Source: Bin127 sp965221625
GTDB lineage: Bacteria; Chloroflexota; Dehalococcoidia; Lucifugimonadales; Lucifugimonadaceae
DNA length: 64,000 nt
Direction of reading: 5' to 3'
Assembly: GCA_965221625.1 (NCBI GenBank)
Contig: OZ244903.1
Location: 1,984,001 to 2,048,000, forward strand
This document shows, one piece after another, positions 1-9,224 of this stretch. Within the stretch, counting starts at the first letter, position 1. The number at the start of each line of letters is the position of its first letter. The notes under the pieces are model-generated. The model had not been told where the DNA came from, did no database searches, and saw only the letters and a list, made by a program, of their open reading frames with translations. A program made the position numbers and the translations under genes.

Positions 1-1438
1 AGTCCTCGGCACCTAAAGTCGGCCTGAGGTTCACGATGCTTCGCACTTCATTTACGTTAGGCAATCGCTCCAACGCCTGCCCGAAAGCGTACAGTTCGTT
101 AAGTCTCGCTGGCGCAAACGGGTCCCCATCAAACGTGTAAGCGACGATCAACTCTGTCGAAACTTCCCAACCGAAACGCTCTTGGAGCAAGTCAAAGCCG
201 CGCCGAGATTCATACTCGGCCGGCAAAATCGTTGCATCGGCGACACCCATGCGTATGTCCTGCAACGGCGTTACTAGGGCCAGCAGCGCAATCACAGTCG
301 GAACCAAGAAGAGCCACGGTCTGCGCATCACGCCTTCGGCCATGCGCGCCCAGATGCGGTTGTTACTACTCACTATGGGAATCACTCTGAATCGGTCGAT
401 GCGGTGCCCGATTATGCTCAACACCGCTGGCATTAAAGTTTGAGCCGCGAGCAAGGCGATCGCGATGACAACCACCGCCCCAATCCCGATCGAATCCAGA
501 ACGTTCAAGTCAAACAAGAGCAATGACGACATGCCGATGATGCTGGTAACCCCTGAGAAGAGTATTGCCATCCCTGCCTGTGGGTGCGTCGCGGCGATGG
601 CATCGGCAACCGACAAGCCGCCGGCAAGCTCTTCTTTGAAGCGATTCACATAGAAGAGCGAGTAATCGATACCCATTCCTATACCGAGAAGGGTTACGAC
701 GTTGAACGACAAGAGCGACATCTCTCGCAAGTCAGCCACGAAGTAGATGATGCCCAAACCGACCGTTACAGCGATACCACCGACGATTACTGGCATGGAA
801 GCCGCCACGACAGTACCAAAAACGATAAGCAACGCAATTGTTGCGACAGGGAATGCAACAACTTCACCACGCCGAAAGTCGGCACCACTCGCAACGACGA
901 GATCTCGATACAAAGGAGGCGCACCGGTGATGACTACGTCCAGATCACCGGTATCTAGCGACGTCGTGATGCTGTATGTCGCATCCAGTGAATCCTCAAT
1001 GTCTAAACCTAGATCTGCTTGGATCAACCCCAAGTCGCCGTCGTCGGACAACATCCCTGGATCGCTCAGATAGGACCGCACCGCCAGGACGTCGGCGTGC
1101 GTCGAAAGCTGATCCGAAATCCTCAAGACGTCAGCTACGAAATCAGGTGAGTTGGGCCTCAGCGTATCGTGGCTTACAACGAGTATCAATCCGACTTGGA
1201 TTACACCGAAGCGATCTCTGAGCAACTCTCGCGCTTTCACGGATGGGTAGTCTTCATTCGAAAATCCACCCGGGAGCAGCTTTTCCTGCACGCGCGGAGC
1301 GAAGGGCAAGGTCGCGGCGAACGCGATCAACCAGATGAGGATTACCAAGTAGCGGTTGCGGTGAATCCAGCGACCTGAACTAGCCAGCATACCGATCGCT
1401 GGGGTTATTCGCGCCATGCCATCTTCGCCGAACGACAT
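1..1438 (-). CDS. MMPL/RND-family membrane transporter, C-terminus beyond the left edge
   Basis: About 479 codons are visible, read from the minus strand, and the frame stays open to the window edge. A first membrane segment lies near residues 30-47, followed by a soluble loop of roughly 130 residues. A block of hydrophobic segments follows, containing GIGMGIDYSLFYVNRFKEEL, the signature of MMPL proteins (Asp-Tyr pair inside the proton-relay helix). A second hydrophobic block follows, then the start of a second periplasmic loop. The family exports lipids or drugs, or acts as a hopanoid/lipid transporter, using proton flux; the substrate cannot be told. The ATG at 1438 is preferred; an in-frame ATG at 1453 would add five residues, and neither has a clear ribosome binding site. 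It lies 57 bases after gyrA on the same strand. Family assignment is firm, role is open. Confidence 0.85.
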   Translation of the reverse strand, partial: MSFGEDGMARITPAIGMLASSGRWIHRNRYLVILIWLIAFAATLPFAPRVQEKLLPGGFSNEDYPSVKARELLRDRFGVIQVGLILVVSHDTLRPNSPDFVADVLRISDQLSTHADVLAVRSYLSDPGMLSDDGDLGLIQADLGLDIEDSLDATYSITTSLDTGDLDVVITGAPPLYRDLVVASGADFRRGEVVAFPVATIALLIVFGTVVAASMPVIVGGIAVTVGLGIIYFVADLREMSLLSFNVVTLLGIGMGIDYSLFYVNRFKEELAGGLSVADAIAATHPQAGMAILFSGVTSIIGMSSLLLFDLNVLDSIGIGAVVVIAIALLAAQTLMPAVLSIIGHRIDRFRVIPIVSSNNRIWARMAEGVMRRPWLFLVPTVIALLALVTPLQDIRMGVADATILPAEYESRRGFDLLQERFGWEVSTELIVAYTFDGDPFAPARLNELYAFGQALERLPNVNEVRSIVNLRPTLGAED

Positions 1439-1494
1439 CGGGCGCGGGCACATTGCCGCGAATAGGTCCCGCCGAAGGCGATTTTGGCCGGATT

Positions 1495-3960
1495 CTAGGT
1501 CTTTTCCGCAATTGCGATAGCGGCCGCACGATCCGAACTATCCAACGCAACGATCTTCACGCCTTGCGCGGAGCGTCCGGTCTCGCGGATTTCGGCTAGC
1601 GAGGTGCGAATAATCTGGCCTCTCGCAGTCAAAACCATCAATTTGCCGGTATCGTCGCGCCGAAGCTCGTCCGTGATGACGTTTGCGGCGGCGACGTCGC
1701 CGGTATTGCGGGTGATGTTGAGCGTGATAATCCCGCGACCTCCGCGCCCTTGGATCCTGTAATGGCGCAAAGCCGAGAGCTTGCCTCGGCCTTTGGTGCC
1801 GATTATGAGGAGGTAGCCTTCGTTGTCGACGACGTCCATGCCGACGACCTCGTCTCCCTTGTCGAGTCGAATGCCCCGTACGCCGCCGGCCGCGCGCGAA
1901 CGTGCGGTAACTTCATTGCTGGCAAAACGGATCGACTGACCCTTCTTCGTGATGATGATGAGATCTTCGTCAGCGCGGACCATGGCTACAGAAATCAACT
2001 CCTCTTTGGGCTTCAACTTGTAGCAGTTGAGGCCCGCGCGGTTGATCTTTGCGAACGCGTCCAACCGCATCCGCTTGACATCGCCGTGTTTCGTTGCCAA
2101 TGCCAGATACGTATCGGGCGCGTGCATGTCATGGACGACCATCATCTGGCGAACAGTCTCGCCCGGCTGAATGTTGAATCCGAGATTGTGCACCAAAGTG
2201 CCCCTGGATTGGCGAGATTGATCGGGAGGCAGTTCGAACACTCGCGACGAGTAGACACGGCCGAAGTCGGTGAAGAACAGGAGCGTGTCGTGCGTGTCGG
2301 CTACCTGCAAGAAGCCGGTAATGTCATCGTCCTTCGTCAACCGCTGTCCGCTAACTCCCTTGCCGCCGCGGTGTTGCTTCCGATAGGTATCAAGTTTCAC
2401 GCGCTTGATGTACCCACCACGGGTTAGCGTGATGACGACATCCTCGTGGGGCTCAATCTCCTCGCGTCGGAACTCGCCGAGTTCTTCTTTGTGGATGACG
2501 GTTCGACGTTCGGAACCGTACTTGCGCTTCAGTTGGCGAGTCTCCTTGGTAACCTCGGCAAGCACCTTCTTGCTGTCGGCGAGCAACGCCTCAAGACGCT
2601 CGACGAGTTCGAGGAGTTCCTTGTACTCGTTCTCCAACTTCTCGCGTTCGAGTGCAGCGAGGCGGCGGAGCTGCATGTCCAGGATCGCTTGGGCTTGCAC
2701 GAGCGAGAAGTTGAACTCAGCGATGAGTCCGTTGCGTGCTTCTTCGACGTCGGCGGAGCCACGAATTATCTCGATTACGCGATCGAGATTGTCAATAGCG
2801 ATTCGCAGGCCTTCCAGAACCTCCAGCCGCGCTCGCGCCTTCTTTAGATCAAACTCGGCGCGGCGTCGCACTACCTCTTCGCGGAACTCGATGTAATGTT
2901 GCAGCACCTGACGCAGGTTGAGCATGCGAGGCGCACCGCGAACCAAACCGATCATGTTGACCGAGAACGACGTCCGCAGTGCAGTGTGCTTGTAGAGATT
3001 GTTCATGACGATCGCCGGCGTGGCAGATCGCCGCAACTCGAGCACGATGCGCATGCCGCGTCGATCGGATTCGTCGCGGACCTCCGATACCCCCTCAATT
3101 CGCCTCGTCTTGATTAACTCTGCAATGCGTTGAATGAGGGTGGACTTGTTGACTTGGTACGGGATTTCGGTGAAGACGATGCGCTTGCGATCTTGGCGTT
3201 GAACGTCCTCGATTTCGCCCGTAGCTTGGACAACGATGCGTCCCCTGCCGGTAGCGTAGGCACTACGGATGCCTTCGGATCCCCAGATGTGGGCACCAGT
3301 CGGGAAGTCCGGGCCGGTGACGTGCTGCATCAACTCGTCAACGGTTGCATTCGGGTTTTTGATCAACGCCACAACAGCATCACAAACTTCAGCGACGCTA
3401 TGTGGCGGGATATTCGTTGCCATTCCTACGGCGATGCCGGACGCGCCGTTGACGAGGAGGTTGGGGAGGCGCGCCGGAAGTACCGTAGGCTCCTTGAGGG
3501 ACTGATCGAAGTTCTCCTGCCAGTCCACAGTCTCGCGGTCGATGTCGCCAAGCATGTACTCGGTGATCGGTGCGAGTTTGCACTCGGTGTAACGCATTGC
3601 CGCCGGCGGGTCGCCGTCGACGCTGCCGAAGTTGCCTTGACCATCGACGAGCGTTTCTCGCATGGAAAACGGTTGAGCCATCCGAACCAATGCGTCGTAT
3701 ACTGCCGAGTCGCCGTGCGGGTGGTACTTACCCAAGACGTCGCCGACGAGTCGCGCCGCCTTCTTGTAGGAAGATCCCGGGCGCATGCCCTGATCGTGCA
3801 TCGCGTAGAGGATGCGCCGTTGAACTGGCTTTAACCCGTCACGTACGTCTGGAAGCGCGCGCGAAACGATGACGCTCATCGCGTAATCGAGGTATGACGA
3901 GCGCATCTCCTCTTCAATACCGATGGTGCGTATTTCGCCTGAATCTGAACCGATTACCAT
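1495..3960 (-). CDS. gyrA: DNA gyrase subunit A
   Basis: GyrA is the breakage-reunion subunit of gyrase, which introduces negative supercoils with GyrB. The predicted protein is 821 residues. The N-terminal fold carries DYAMSVIVSRALPDVRDG, and the catalytic Tyr is at about residue 124 in AAMRYTECKL. The quinolone-determining stretch reads HPHGDSAVYDA with Ser85 and Asp89, the sensitive-type residues at the positions equivalent to E. coli Ser83 and Asp87. The C-terminal beta-pinwheel has a GyrA-box form QHRGGKG, which argues for gyrase over topoisomerase IV ParC. The ATG at 3960 is chosen over one at 4026 because homology begins right after it and CAAGGCG lies upstream at a usable distance. 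gyrB is not in the window. The gene follows the htpX-pspAB group on the same strand. Confidence 0.97.
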   Translation of the reverse strand: MVIGSDSGEIRTIGIEEEMRSSYLDYAMSVIVSRALPDVRDGLKPVQRRILYAMHDQGMRPGSSYKKAARLVGDVLGKYHPHGDSAVYDALVRMAQPFSMRETLVDGQGNFGSVDGDPPAAMRYTECKLAPITEYMLGDIDRETVDWQENFDQSLKEPTVLPARLPNLLVNGASGIAVGMATNIPPHSVAEVCDAVVALIKNPNATVDELMQHVTGPDFPTGAHIWGSEGIRSAYATGRGRIVVQATGEIEDVQRQDRKRIVFTEIPYQVNKSTLIQRIAELIKTRRIEGVSEVRDESDRRGMRIVLELRRSATPAIVMNNLYKHTALRTSFSVNMIGLVRGAPRMLNLRQVLQHYIEFREEVVRRRAEFDLKKARARLEVLEGLRIAIDNLDRVIEIIRGSADVEEARNGLIAEFNFSLVQAQAILDMQLRRLAALEREKLENEYKELLELVERLEALLADSKKVLAEVTKETRQLKRKYGSERRTVIHKEELGEFRREEIEPHEDVVITLTRGGYIKRVKLDTYRKQHRGGKGVSGQRLTKDDDITGFLQVADTHDTLLFFTDFGRVYSSRVFELPPDQSRQSRGTLVHNLGFNIQPGETVRQMMVVHDMHAPDTYLALATKHGDVKRMRLDAFAKINRAGLNCYKLKPKEELISVAMVRADEDLIIITKKGQSIRFASNEVTARSRAAGGVRGIRLDKGDEVVGMDVVDNEGYLLIIGTKGRGKLSALRHYRIQGRGGRGIITLNITRNTGDVAAANVITDELRRDDTGKLMVLTARGQIIRTSLAEIRETGRSAQGVKIVALDSSDRAAAIAIAEKT

Positions 3961-4132
3961 GCTGGTTTCGCCTTGTTGAAAGTGGGCAAACGAACGCTCG
4001 GATTTGCAACCGTCGAATCGGGGCATCCAAGCGGAATAGAGACCTTGCTCGATTCTAAACTCTCGGTTTCAACGCGTCCTTGAAGTCGCGCGCACGGAGA
4101 TCAATTCGGGAAACCAATTTCGCCGATTTTGG

Positions 4133-4756
4133 CTACCATTCACCCTTGACGCGCTCGACAAACGCCATCAACAAGCTATCGAAGCCTCGCGGCAGCCGAA
4201 TTGCACCGCGCGCCGCAAGGATTAAATCCCATTGGACACCGATGACCCAATGGTGCCCAGGCATCTCGATCGCATGGATGAAAGTGTCATCGCCAACTGC
4301 GGATGCCATGAACGCGGGTGACATCTCGGCGTGTGTTATTCCCGCATCGAAATCGCCATCCAACCTCAACCATCCGGAACCGCCAATCGTCGACGATACC
4401 TTCGCGCCCGGGGCGAGGAATAGTGATTTTTGCGACCCTTCGCCGGAAACATCAATGCCGCGATTCGACGCTTGGCGAGGTCGCAGACCGCCGAGTGCTT
4501 GGTTGAGAACGTGCATCCCTCTTGCAACTCCCAACACCGGGATGGAACGATCAATAGCTTCAGCGACAATGTCCTTGATCCCGTCTCTACTGATGGCACC
4601 ATCCTCCAGATACAAGAGCAACCCAGTCGCGTCTTGAGGCAACGTACGGATCGCGACATCGACGTAAGTGAATTGGTCCTGACTCAGGCCGAGCGCGGCA
4701 CCCAGTTCAGATTGCACGTCTTCAGGCGAAGTCGCGATTACGAGGTTAATCGACAA
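4133..4756 (-). CDS. class I glutamine-amidotransferase-like protein lacking catalytic residues
   Basis: The 207-residue product resembles the peptidase C26/gamma-glutamyl-GABA hydrolase branch of class I glutamine amidotransferases. The nucleophile elbow, normally G-(V/I)-C-R-G-x-x, reads GVARGMHVLNQALGG, with Ala78 in place of the nucleophilic Cys. The distal motif, normally GVQWHPE, reads GVQWDLI, so both the catalytic His (here Asp177) and the Glu are gone. I checked both codons in the DNA. The fold seems kept but the hydrolase triad is absent, so a binding, scaffolding or regulatory role is more likely than catalysis (inference). The start is a TTG at 4756 without an obvious ribosome binding site. 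It lies 28 bases after pspAB and looks like the third gene of an htpX-pspAB run. Confidence 0.72.
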   Translation of the reverse strand: MSINLVIATSPEDVQSELGAALGLSQDQFTYVDVAIRTLPQDATGLLLYLEDGAISRDGIKDIVAEAIDRSIPVLGVARGMHVLNQALGGLRPRQASNRGIDVSGEGSQKSLFLAPGAKVSSTIGGSGWLRLDGDFDAGITHAEMSPAFMASAVGDDTFIHAIEMPGHHWVIGVQWDLILAARGAIRLPRGFDSLLMAFVERVKGEW

Positions 4757-4784
4757 ATCTGAAACAGGACTGGGAAATTCCCAA

Positions 4785-5396
4785 TCAGAATGGGATGCCC
4801 CACAAACCGAGCCATTCCGACTTTGAAGGCTCTACTTTCAGGCCGGCGCGGCGAACCGCTTCACCGAGCATCCTCTCCGTCTCACGATCACGGTCGCCCG
4901 GATTTTCGCTGGTCGGCACGAATGGGTAGTAAGCGTTGCGGTCGAATCGAAATATCAAGTAAGCATGGATTATGCCCGACCCGATTTCCTCGAACTGATT
5001 GATCGAGTGGTTGGTGAAATCGAACTCGCAAACCGCCGCCAAAAGGTGCTCCGCGCCGCCGTTCACCTTGATCGCGTTCGCAACGGTAAAGAGCGAACTC
5101 AGTAAGTCGTCGAAATCACCGTCATTTAGGACGACCCAACGCATGCCCTGGTCGTCATCTTGGAACTCGAACGCCGTCTTCGTCGCTGCGGGACCGTCGT
5201 AGAGAATCGCATTCATCTCTTTCCCGAGCGACGCCAAGAATGGAACTGTGTCGTCGTGTCGGAACACAATGGCACCATTACGACGCGGCGCAACCGCCTC
5301 ACCTTCGCGGTCGAACCGGTCCAGCATGCGTGTTACAGAATCCATCGATTCCCAAAGGGAATCGACGTTACGACGCCTGCTGAAGAACCAGCCCAT
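4785..5396 (-). CDS. pspAB: PspA-associated protein PspAB
   Basis: This 203-residue cytoplasmic protein matches my recollection of the PspAB family, found beside htpX in actinobacteria and haloarchaea. Typical features are the short N-terminal MGWFF start, a central stretch with DGDFDDLLSSLFTVANAI, and LIFRFDRNAYYPFVPT before a C-terminal LGLWGIPF. Its biochemical role is not established; the name comes from association with the PspA envelope-stress system. The ATG overlaps the htpX stop codon (TGATG), so the two are translationally coupled. No pspA gene is visible in the window. The family call rests on pattern memory plus the diagnostic htpX neighbour. Confidence 0.8.
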   Translation of the reverse strand: MGWFFSRRRNVDSLWESMDSVTRMLDRFDREGEAVAPRRNGAIVFRHDDTVPFLASLGKEMNAILYDGPAATKTAFEFQDDDQGMRWVVLNDGDFDDLLSSLFTVANAIKVNGGAEHLLAAVCEFDFTNHSINQFEEIGSGIIHAYLIFRFDRNAYYPFVPTSENPGDRDRETERMLGEAVRRAGLKVEPSKSEWLGLWGIPF

Positions 5397-6310
5397 CAGT
5401 TCCTGAACCCGTAACGCATCTCGGTTTCGAGCTCCCGTAAACGTCTCACGCGCTCCTCGGTCGGCGGATGTGTGGAGAACATGTTGCCAGCAAAACCTCT
5501 TAGTGCTGGCACTACGAGGAACGCCTTCGCTGTCTGCAACCTGCGAAGATCCTCATCTGGGATGTAGTCCATGCCCGTCGCGATTTTTTCGAGTGCATCC
5601 GCCAGTCCACCGGGATCCCCTGAGATCTCGGCACCGGTATGATCTGCACCGTATTCCCGGTATCGGGTCAATGCCAGCACGAGAATCTGCCCGATGGCTG
5701 AAACGATGAGGGTCACCACATAAGCGATCAGCAGCGGTGCCGAGCCGCCTCCACCGTCACGTCTTCCGAACAGCATGTTGAAAAAGAACATCGTCATGAG
5801 GAAGCTGGTCAAAGTGAGAAGGAAGTTGGCAACTGCGAGAACCTTCATGTCTCGATTTGCGACGTGGGCAAGTTCATGTCCCAGTACGGCACGCAATTCG
5901 CGTTGCGTCAGACGCCGCAAGATTCCGGTAGTAACTGCGACGAGCGCGTTTTCGGGGTTTCTTCCGGTGGCGAACGCGTTCGGCATGGCGGAATCGATGA
6001 TGCCAACCTTCGGCATCGGCATCTCGTAACGGTCGGCAAGCTCCTTGATCATGGCGAAGAGCTCCGGTGCATCCTCCTCGCTGACCTCTTTGGCACCAGT
6101 CGACATCAGCACCATTCGATCAGACAAGAAGTACTGGACTAGGGCGAAAACGAGCACGATGGCACCTACGAAAACCAGTGACACACCGAGTCGCAGCATC
6201 ACGAATGCAAAAGCAGCGTAAAGGACTCCCAGCATGATCATCGTGAAATACATCCGCATCACGATGCCCGCGTCCCGTTTGAATTTGCGTGTTGATTGAA
6301 CGTCTCGCAT
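5396..6310 (-). CDS. htpX: membrane zinc metalloprotease HtpX
   Basis: HtpX is an M48-family inner-membrane protease that degrades misfolded membrane proteins under envelope stress. Two N-terminal hydrophobic helices (MYFTMIMLGVLYAAFAFVML and the following Val/Leu-rich segment) precede the catalytic domain. The zinc motif HELAH sits in LRAVLGHELAHVANRD. A further hydrophobic pair follows (FLLTLTSFLMTMFFFN and LLIAYVVTLIVSAIGQIL), then RYREYGADHTGAEISGDP with the downstream zinc-binding Glu and Asp. The C-terminus has FSTHPPTEERVRRL, as in typical HtpX. The ATG at 6310 gives 304 residues; an in-frame TTG at 6361 would add 17. It overlaps pspAB by one base. A 22-base palindrome lies upstream at 6397-6418. 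Confidence 0.95.
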   Translation of the reverse strand: MRDVQSTRKFKRDAGIVMRMYFTMIMLGVLYAAFAFVMLRLGVSLVFVGAIVLVFALVQYFLSDRMVLMSTGAKEVSEEDAPELFAMIKELADRYEMPMPKVGIIDSAMPNAFATGRNPENALVAVTTGILRRLTQRELRAVLGHELAHVANRDMKVLAVANFLLTLTSFLMTMFFFNMLFGRRDGGGGSAPLLIAYVVTLIVSAIGQILVLALTRYREYGADHTGAEISGDPGGLADALEKIATGMDYIPDEDLRRLQTAKAFLVVPALRGFAGNMFSTHPPTEERVRRLRELETEMRYGFRN

Positions 6311-6396
6311 TTCGTTGCCTGCCGTCGCGGTGCGTCCGTCGTCCAGAGATTGTGCCACCAACTCGGATTCAAGGCGCGCGGTTATGATTCAGTCTA

Positions 6397-6418
6397 TTGC
6401 AACATACGTATATTGCGA
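6397..6418. promoter_or_regulatory. 22-base near-perfect palindrome, candidate operator
   Basis: The sequence TTGCAACATACGTATATTGC plus GA is an inverted repeat with only two mismatched pairs and the core ATACGTAT at its centre. It sits between the divergent htpX (minus) and inositol-phosphatase-like (plus) genes, 86 bases from the preferred htpX start. Its length and symmetry are like the binding site of a dimeric helix-turn-helix regulator. No regulator gene lies beside it, so the protein that would bind is unknown. Confidence 0.5.
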
Positions 6419-6533
6419 CGACACAAGATCTATTGCGCGCCCTAGCCGCGCGCCCAAACCAAATGGTTAGCCATCCCACCAAGACTTCCAAACCACAACC
6501 ATGTGATCCTACCGAGATCTGTTCTCCCGCTTG

Positions 6534-7502
6534 ATGAACAACTCGGTCGTTACACCGCCTTTCGACGATGCGGAACTAGCGCATTTTGAACGAACAGCCG
6601 TAGACGCCGCAGCCGCAGCCGGTGAGTACGTTTTCAACCGCTTGTTCACTCCGATGGACGTCGAGTCGAAAACTGGACGACCGGGACGAGACCTGGTCAC
6701 CGACGTCGATCGCAACTCGCAGGGGATTATCGAGAAACTGATACTTGGGGAGCATCCCGACCATCAAATCCTCGGCGAGGAGGACCAAAAAGAAGACGTA
6801 GATCCGGCATCGGACCTCGTTTGGGCATTAGATCCGATCGACGGCACCGCGAACTACGTGAATGGATCTCTGACGCATGCCGTATCTGTGGGATTGATGT
6901 ACCGCGGTGTGCCGATCGTCGGTGCGGTATGGTCGCCTTGGGCGTCGCCCTCCGGAATTGGGACAACTCTCCATGCCCGTCTCAATGGCGGCGCAAAGCG
7001 AGATGGCGTGGCGATTCGGGTTTTGGAACCTACCGATGAACAAGGGCGTCCAGTGTCAGGTCGACTCTCCGTTTTGCCGGGGAACGCACGAAGCGTGTTC
7101 AAATTCGATCGACAAATGATCGGACACGCCGGCGACGTTCGGATTACCGGTAGTGCCTCGCACGAGATGTCGAATGTCGCCACCGGACTGTACCAGTACT
7201 GCATTGGCGGGACCGCAGCGGTTTGGGACTTCGCAGCAGCAGTCATCATCGTCCGGGAAGCCGGTGGCGAGGTGATGTCGCTTCGGGGCGATGGCGACTG
7301 GAAACCGTTCCAAGGTTGGGCCGACCCCTATGCCAACGATAAAGATACTTTCAAACTGTTGCGCGATTGGCGAGGCATAATTCTCGGATCTCACCCGAAG
7401 ACGGTGCAGTTCATCGCCGAGAACGTCCGATTCAGACGTCCCAACCGATTGGCGACCCTGTTCAGGCGGCGCAACCGAATGCCACGCCGGCCTCAAAGCT
7501 AA
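6534..7502 (+). CDS. inositol-monophosphatase-family phosphatase
   Basis: This 322-residue protein belongs to the Mg-dependent, Li-sensitive phosphatase superfamily (inositol monophosphatase, fructose-1,6-bisphosphatase, histidinol phosphatase, PAP phosphatase CysQ). Three metal-binding motifs are present: LGEED near residue 82, WALDPIDGTANYVNG near residue 100, and GGTAAVWDFAAAVIIVREAG in the C-terminal half. Substrate cannot be read from the motifs. The start is the ATG at 6534 or a TTG one codon earlier. The gene converges on cimA and the two stop codons share the four bases CTAA at 7499-7502, with no room for a terminator. Confidence 0.88.
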   Translation: MNNSVVTPPFDDAELAHFERTAVDAAAAAGEYVFNRLFTPMDVESKTGRPGRDLVTDVDRNSQGIIEKLILGEHPDHQILGEEDQKEDVDPASDLVWALDPIDGTANYVNGSLTHAVSVGLMYRGVPIVGAVWSPWASPSGIGTTLHARLNGGAKRDGVAIRVLEPTDEQGRPVSGRLSVLPGNARSVFKFDRQMIGHAGDVRITGSASHEMSNVATGLYQYCIGGTAAVWDFAAAVIIVREAGGEVMSLRGDGDWKPFQGWADPYANDKDTFKLLRDWRGIILGSHPKTVQFIAENVRFRRPNRLATLFRRRNRMPRRPQS

Positions 7503-9175
7503 TCGCTCGGCAGTTCCTGCAGCTTGCGGTTAAGCCACCACTCCGACGAATCGGCGAGAGCCATCCAACTGGCATCAATGATGTTCGTCGAAGCACCGAC
7601 TGTGTTCCACACGATGCCTTCCGCCGCTGACTCGATCAAGACTCGTACCGATGCGCTGGTGCCGAGTGTCTCATTGACGACGCGCACCTTGTAATCGGTG
7701 AGATTGATTTGCTCAATCTCCGGATACTTGTCCCCGATCGCCTTGCGAAGCCCGCGGCTCAACGCGTCGACTGGCCCGTTGCCCTCCGCTGCTTCAAGAA
7801 ACACCTCCTCGCCAGTGCGAATCTTCACAACCGCCTCCGACAGAACAGGGTGCTCGACGCCGTCACTTCTCCATCCGGTGCCGAACGACGCACGGCGACG
7901 GTTTTCGACCATAACCATGAAGTCGACGAGTTCAAATGGCGGCTCGTAGTTCGGTAGATTGCGCATGATTAGCAGCTCTAACGAAGCGTCGGCGTTTTCG
8001 TAAGCGAATCCCAAAGCCTCTTGCCGCTTGATGTGCTCAACTATCGTCCGGGCGTCGTTTCTGGCGAGTTCGCTTTCCAGTCCCATCTCTCGAATCAACC
8101 GTGTCACATTTCCGCGACCGGAGAGTTCCGATACCGTAACTCTCGTGTCATTCCCGACTTTGCTCGGATCAATGTGCTGATATGCCGCCGCCGACTTCTC
8201 GGTAGCTGCGGCGTGCAATCCGCCTTTGTGCGCGAAGGCACTGACACCGACGTACGGTTGGAACGGGAAAGGACGACGGTTGACAATCTCAGAGATCTGC
8301 TTCGAGAGCGATGTCAACTCAGGCAATTTCTCTGACGGAACTGCCTCAACGCCCATCTTCAGATTGAGATTTCCGATGATACTGACCAGATTTGCATTAC
8401 CGGTGCGCTCGCCATATCCGTTGATGCACCCTTGGACCTGGTACACGCCAACGCGCAACGCTTCCATCGCCGACGCCACTGCGGTGTCCGTGTCGTTGTG
8501 AGTGTGAATACCCAAGGTGGCTTGCTCTGGGAGTGCTGCACTTACCTCGCCGACAATCGAGGCCACCTCGTGGGGTAAGGTTCCACCGTTGGTGTCGCAC
8601 AACACCAGTCGCTCCGCACCCGCGTCAAAGGCAGCTAGGAGGCATCGAATTGCGTAGTCTGGGTTCTCCTTGTAACCATCGAAAAAATGCTCGGCATCGT
8701 AGAACACTCGTCGCCCGTTAGATCGTAGATAGGTTACGGAGTCGGCGATCATCGCCAGGTTTTCTTCCACACTCGTCTCAAGCACGGCATCAACTTGGTA
8801 CTCCGACGCTTTGCCGACGATGGTCGTGATAGGTGCCTTCGACGCCAGCAACGCCTGCATCGAGATGTCGTTTTCGCAATCGGTACCGGCGCGTCTGGTG
8901 TTGCCGAATGCCGCAATCTCAGAGTTTTTGAGGTTTAGACCGCGGACGCGCTCGAAGTACTCGTCATCCTTCGGGGTGGCACCGGCGTATCCTCCCTCGA
9001 TAATGTCGACACTGAACTCGTCAAGCATCTGCGTTATCTTCAGCTTCTCTTCAACTGACAGCGAGATGCCTTCTTGTTGCGCGCCGTCGCGCAGCGTGGT
9101 GTCGTAGATCTCGACCGCGTGTACACCCTGTAGCTTGGTCCTCGCCGTTTCCGGCGTTGCCGCATTCATAGTCAT
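7499..9175 (-). CDS. cimA: (R)-citramalate synthase
   Basis: CimA condenses acetyl-CoA with pyruvate to (R)-citramalate, the threonine-independent entry to isoleucine; the later steps use leuCD and leuB. The product of about 558 residues is a DRE-TIM metallolyase with EIYDTTLRDGAQQEGISLS at its start, the HTHNDTDTAVA metal ligands mid-protein and a C-terminal LeuA-type allosteric domain (ALSRGLRKAI, then VRVLIESAAEGIVWNTVG). The first-motif form DTTLRDGAQQEGI, rather than DTTLRDGEQ as in the LeuA at 23.1 kb, and the length favour CimA over LeuA. The ATG at 9175 is chosen because the frame upstream of it runs through the leader RNA terminator and T-box. A T-box leader controls it, probably sensing tRNA-Ile. 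Confidence 0.9.
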   Translation of the reverse strand: MTMNAATPETARTKLQGVHAVEIYDTTLRDGAQQEGISLSVEEKLKITQMLDEFSVDIIEGGYAGATPKDDEYFERVRGLNLKNSEIAAFGNTRRAGTDCENDISMQALLASKAPITTIVGKASEYQVDAVLETSVEENLAMIADSVTYLRSNGRRVFYDAEHFFDGYKENPDYAIRCLLAAFDAGAERLVLCDTNGGTLPHEVASIVGEVSAALPEQATLGIHTHNDTDTAVASAMEALRVGVYQVQGCINGYGERTGNANLVSIIGNLNLKMGVEAVPSEKLPELTSLSKQISEIVNRRPFPFQPYVGVSAFAHKGGLHAAATEKSAAAYQHIDPSKVGNDTRVTVSELSGRGNVTRLIREMGLESELARNDARTIVEHIKRQEALGFAYENADASLELLIMRNLPNYEPPFELVDFMVMVENRRRASFGTGWRSDGVEHPVLSEAVVKIRTGEEVFLEAAEGNGPVDALSRGLRKAIGDKYPEIEQINLTDYKVRVVNETLGTSASVRVLIESAAEGIVWNTVGASTNIIDASWMALADSSEWWLNRKLQELPSD

Positions 9176-9191
9176 TTCGAGCAACCGTCCA

Positions 9192-9224
9192 ACAAAATAA
9201 AACCCGACCCTTTCGGGACGGGTT
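9192..9224 (-). terminator. T-box-controlled intrinsic terminator before cimA
   Basis: The minus strand has AACCCGTCCC, a GAAA tetraloop and GGGTCGGGTT, a 10-position stem with one T-T mismatch, followed by a T-rich run TTTTATTTTG. It lies 16 bases ahead of the cimA start. It is the expression platform expected to form when charged tRNA fails to stabilise the antiterminator. Confidence 0.8.

Noticed and set aside
1750..2427. 225-codon plus-strand open frame opposite gyrA
   Set aside because: Shadow of the GyrA C-terminal domain; no binding site or family similarity.
4768..4780. TGGGAAATTCCCA inverted repeat between pspAB and the amidotransferase-like gene
   Set aside because: Short, centred on a single base and inside an apparent operon; likely chance.
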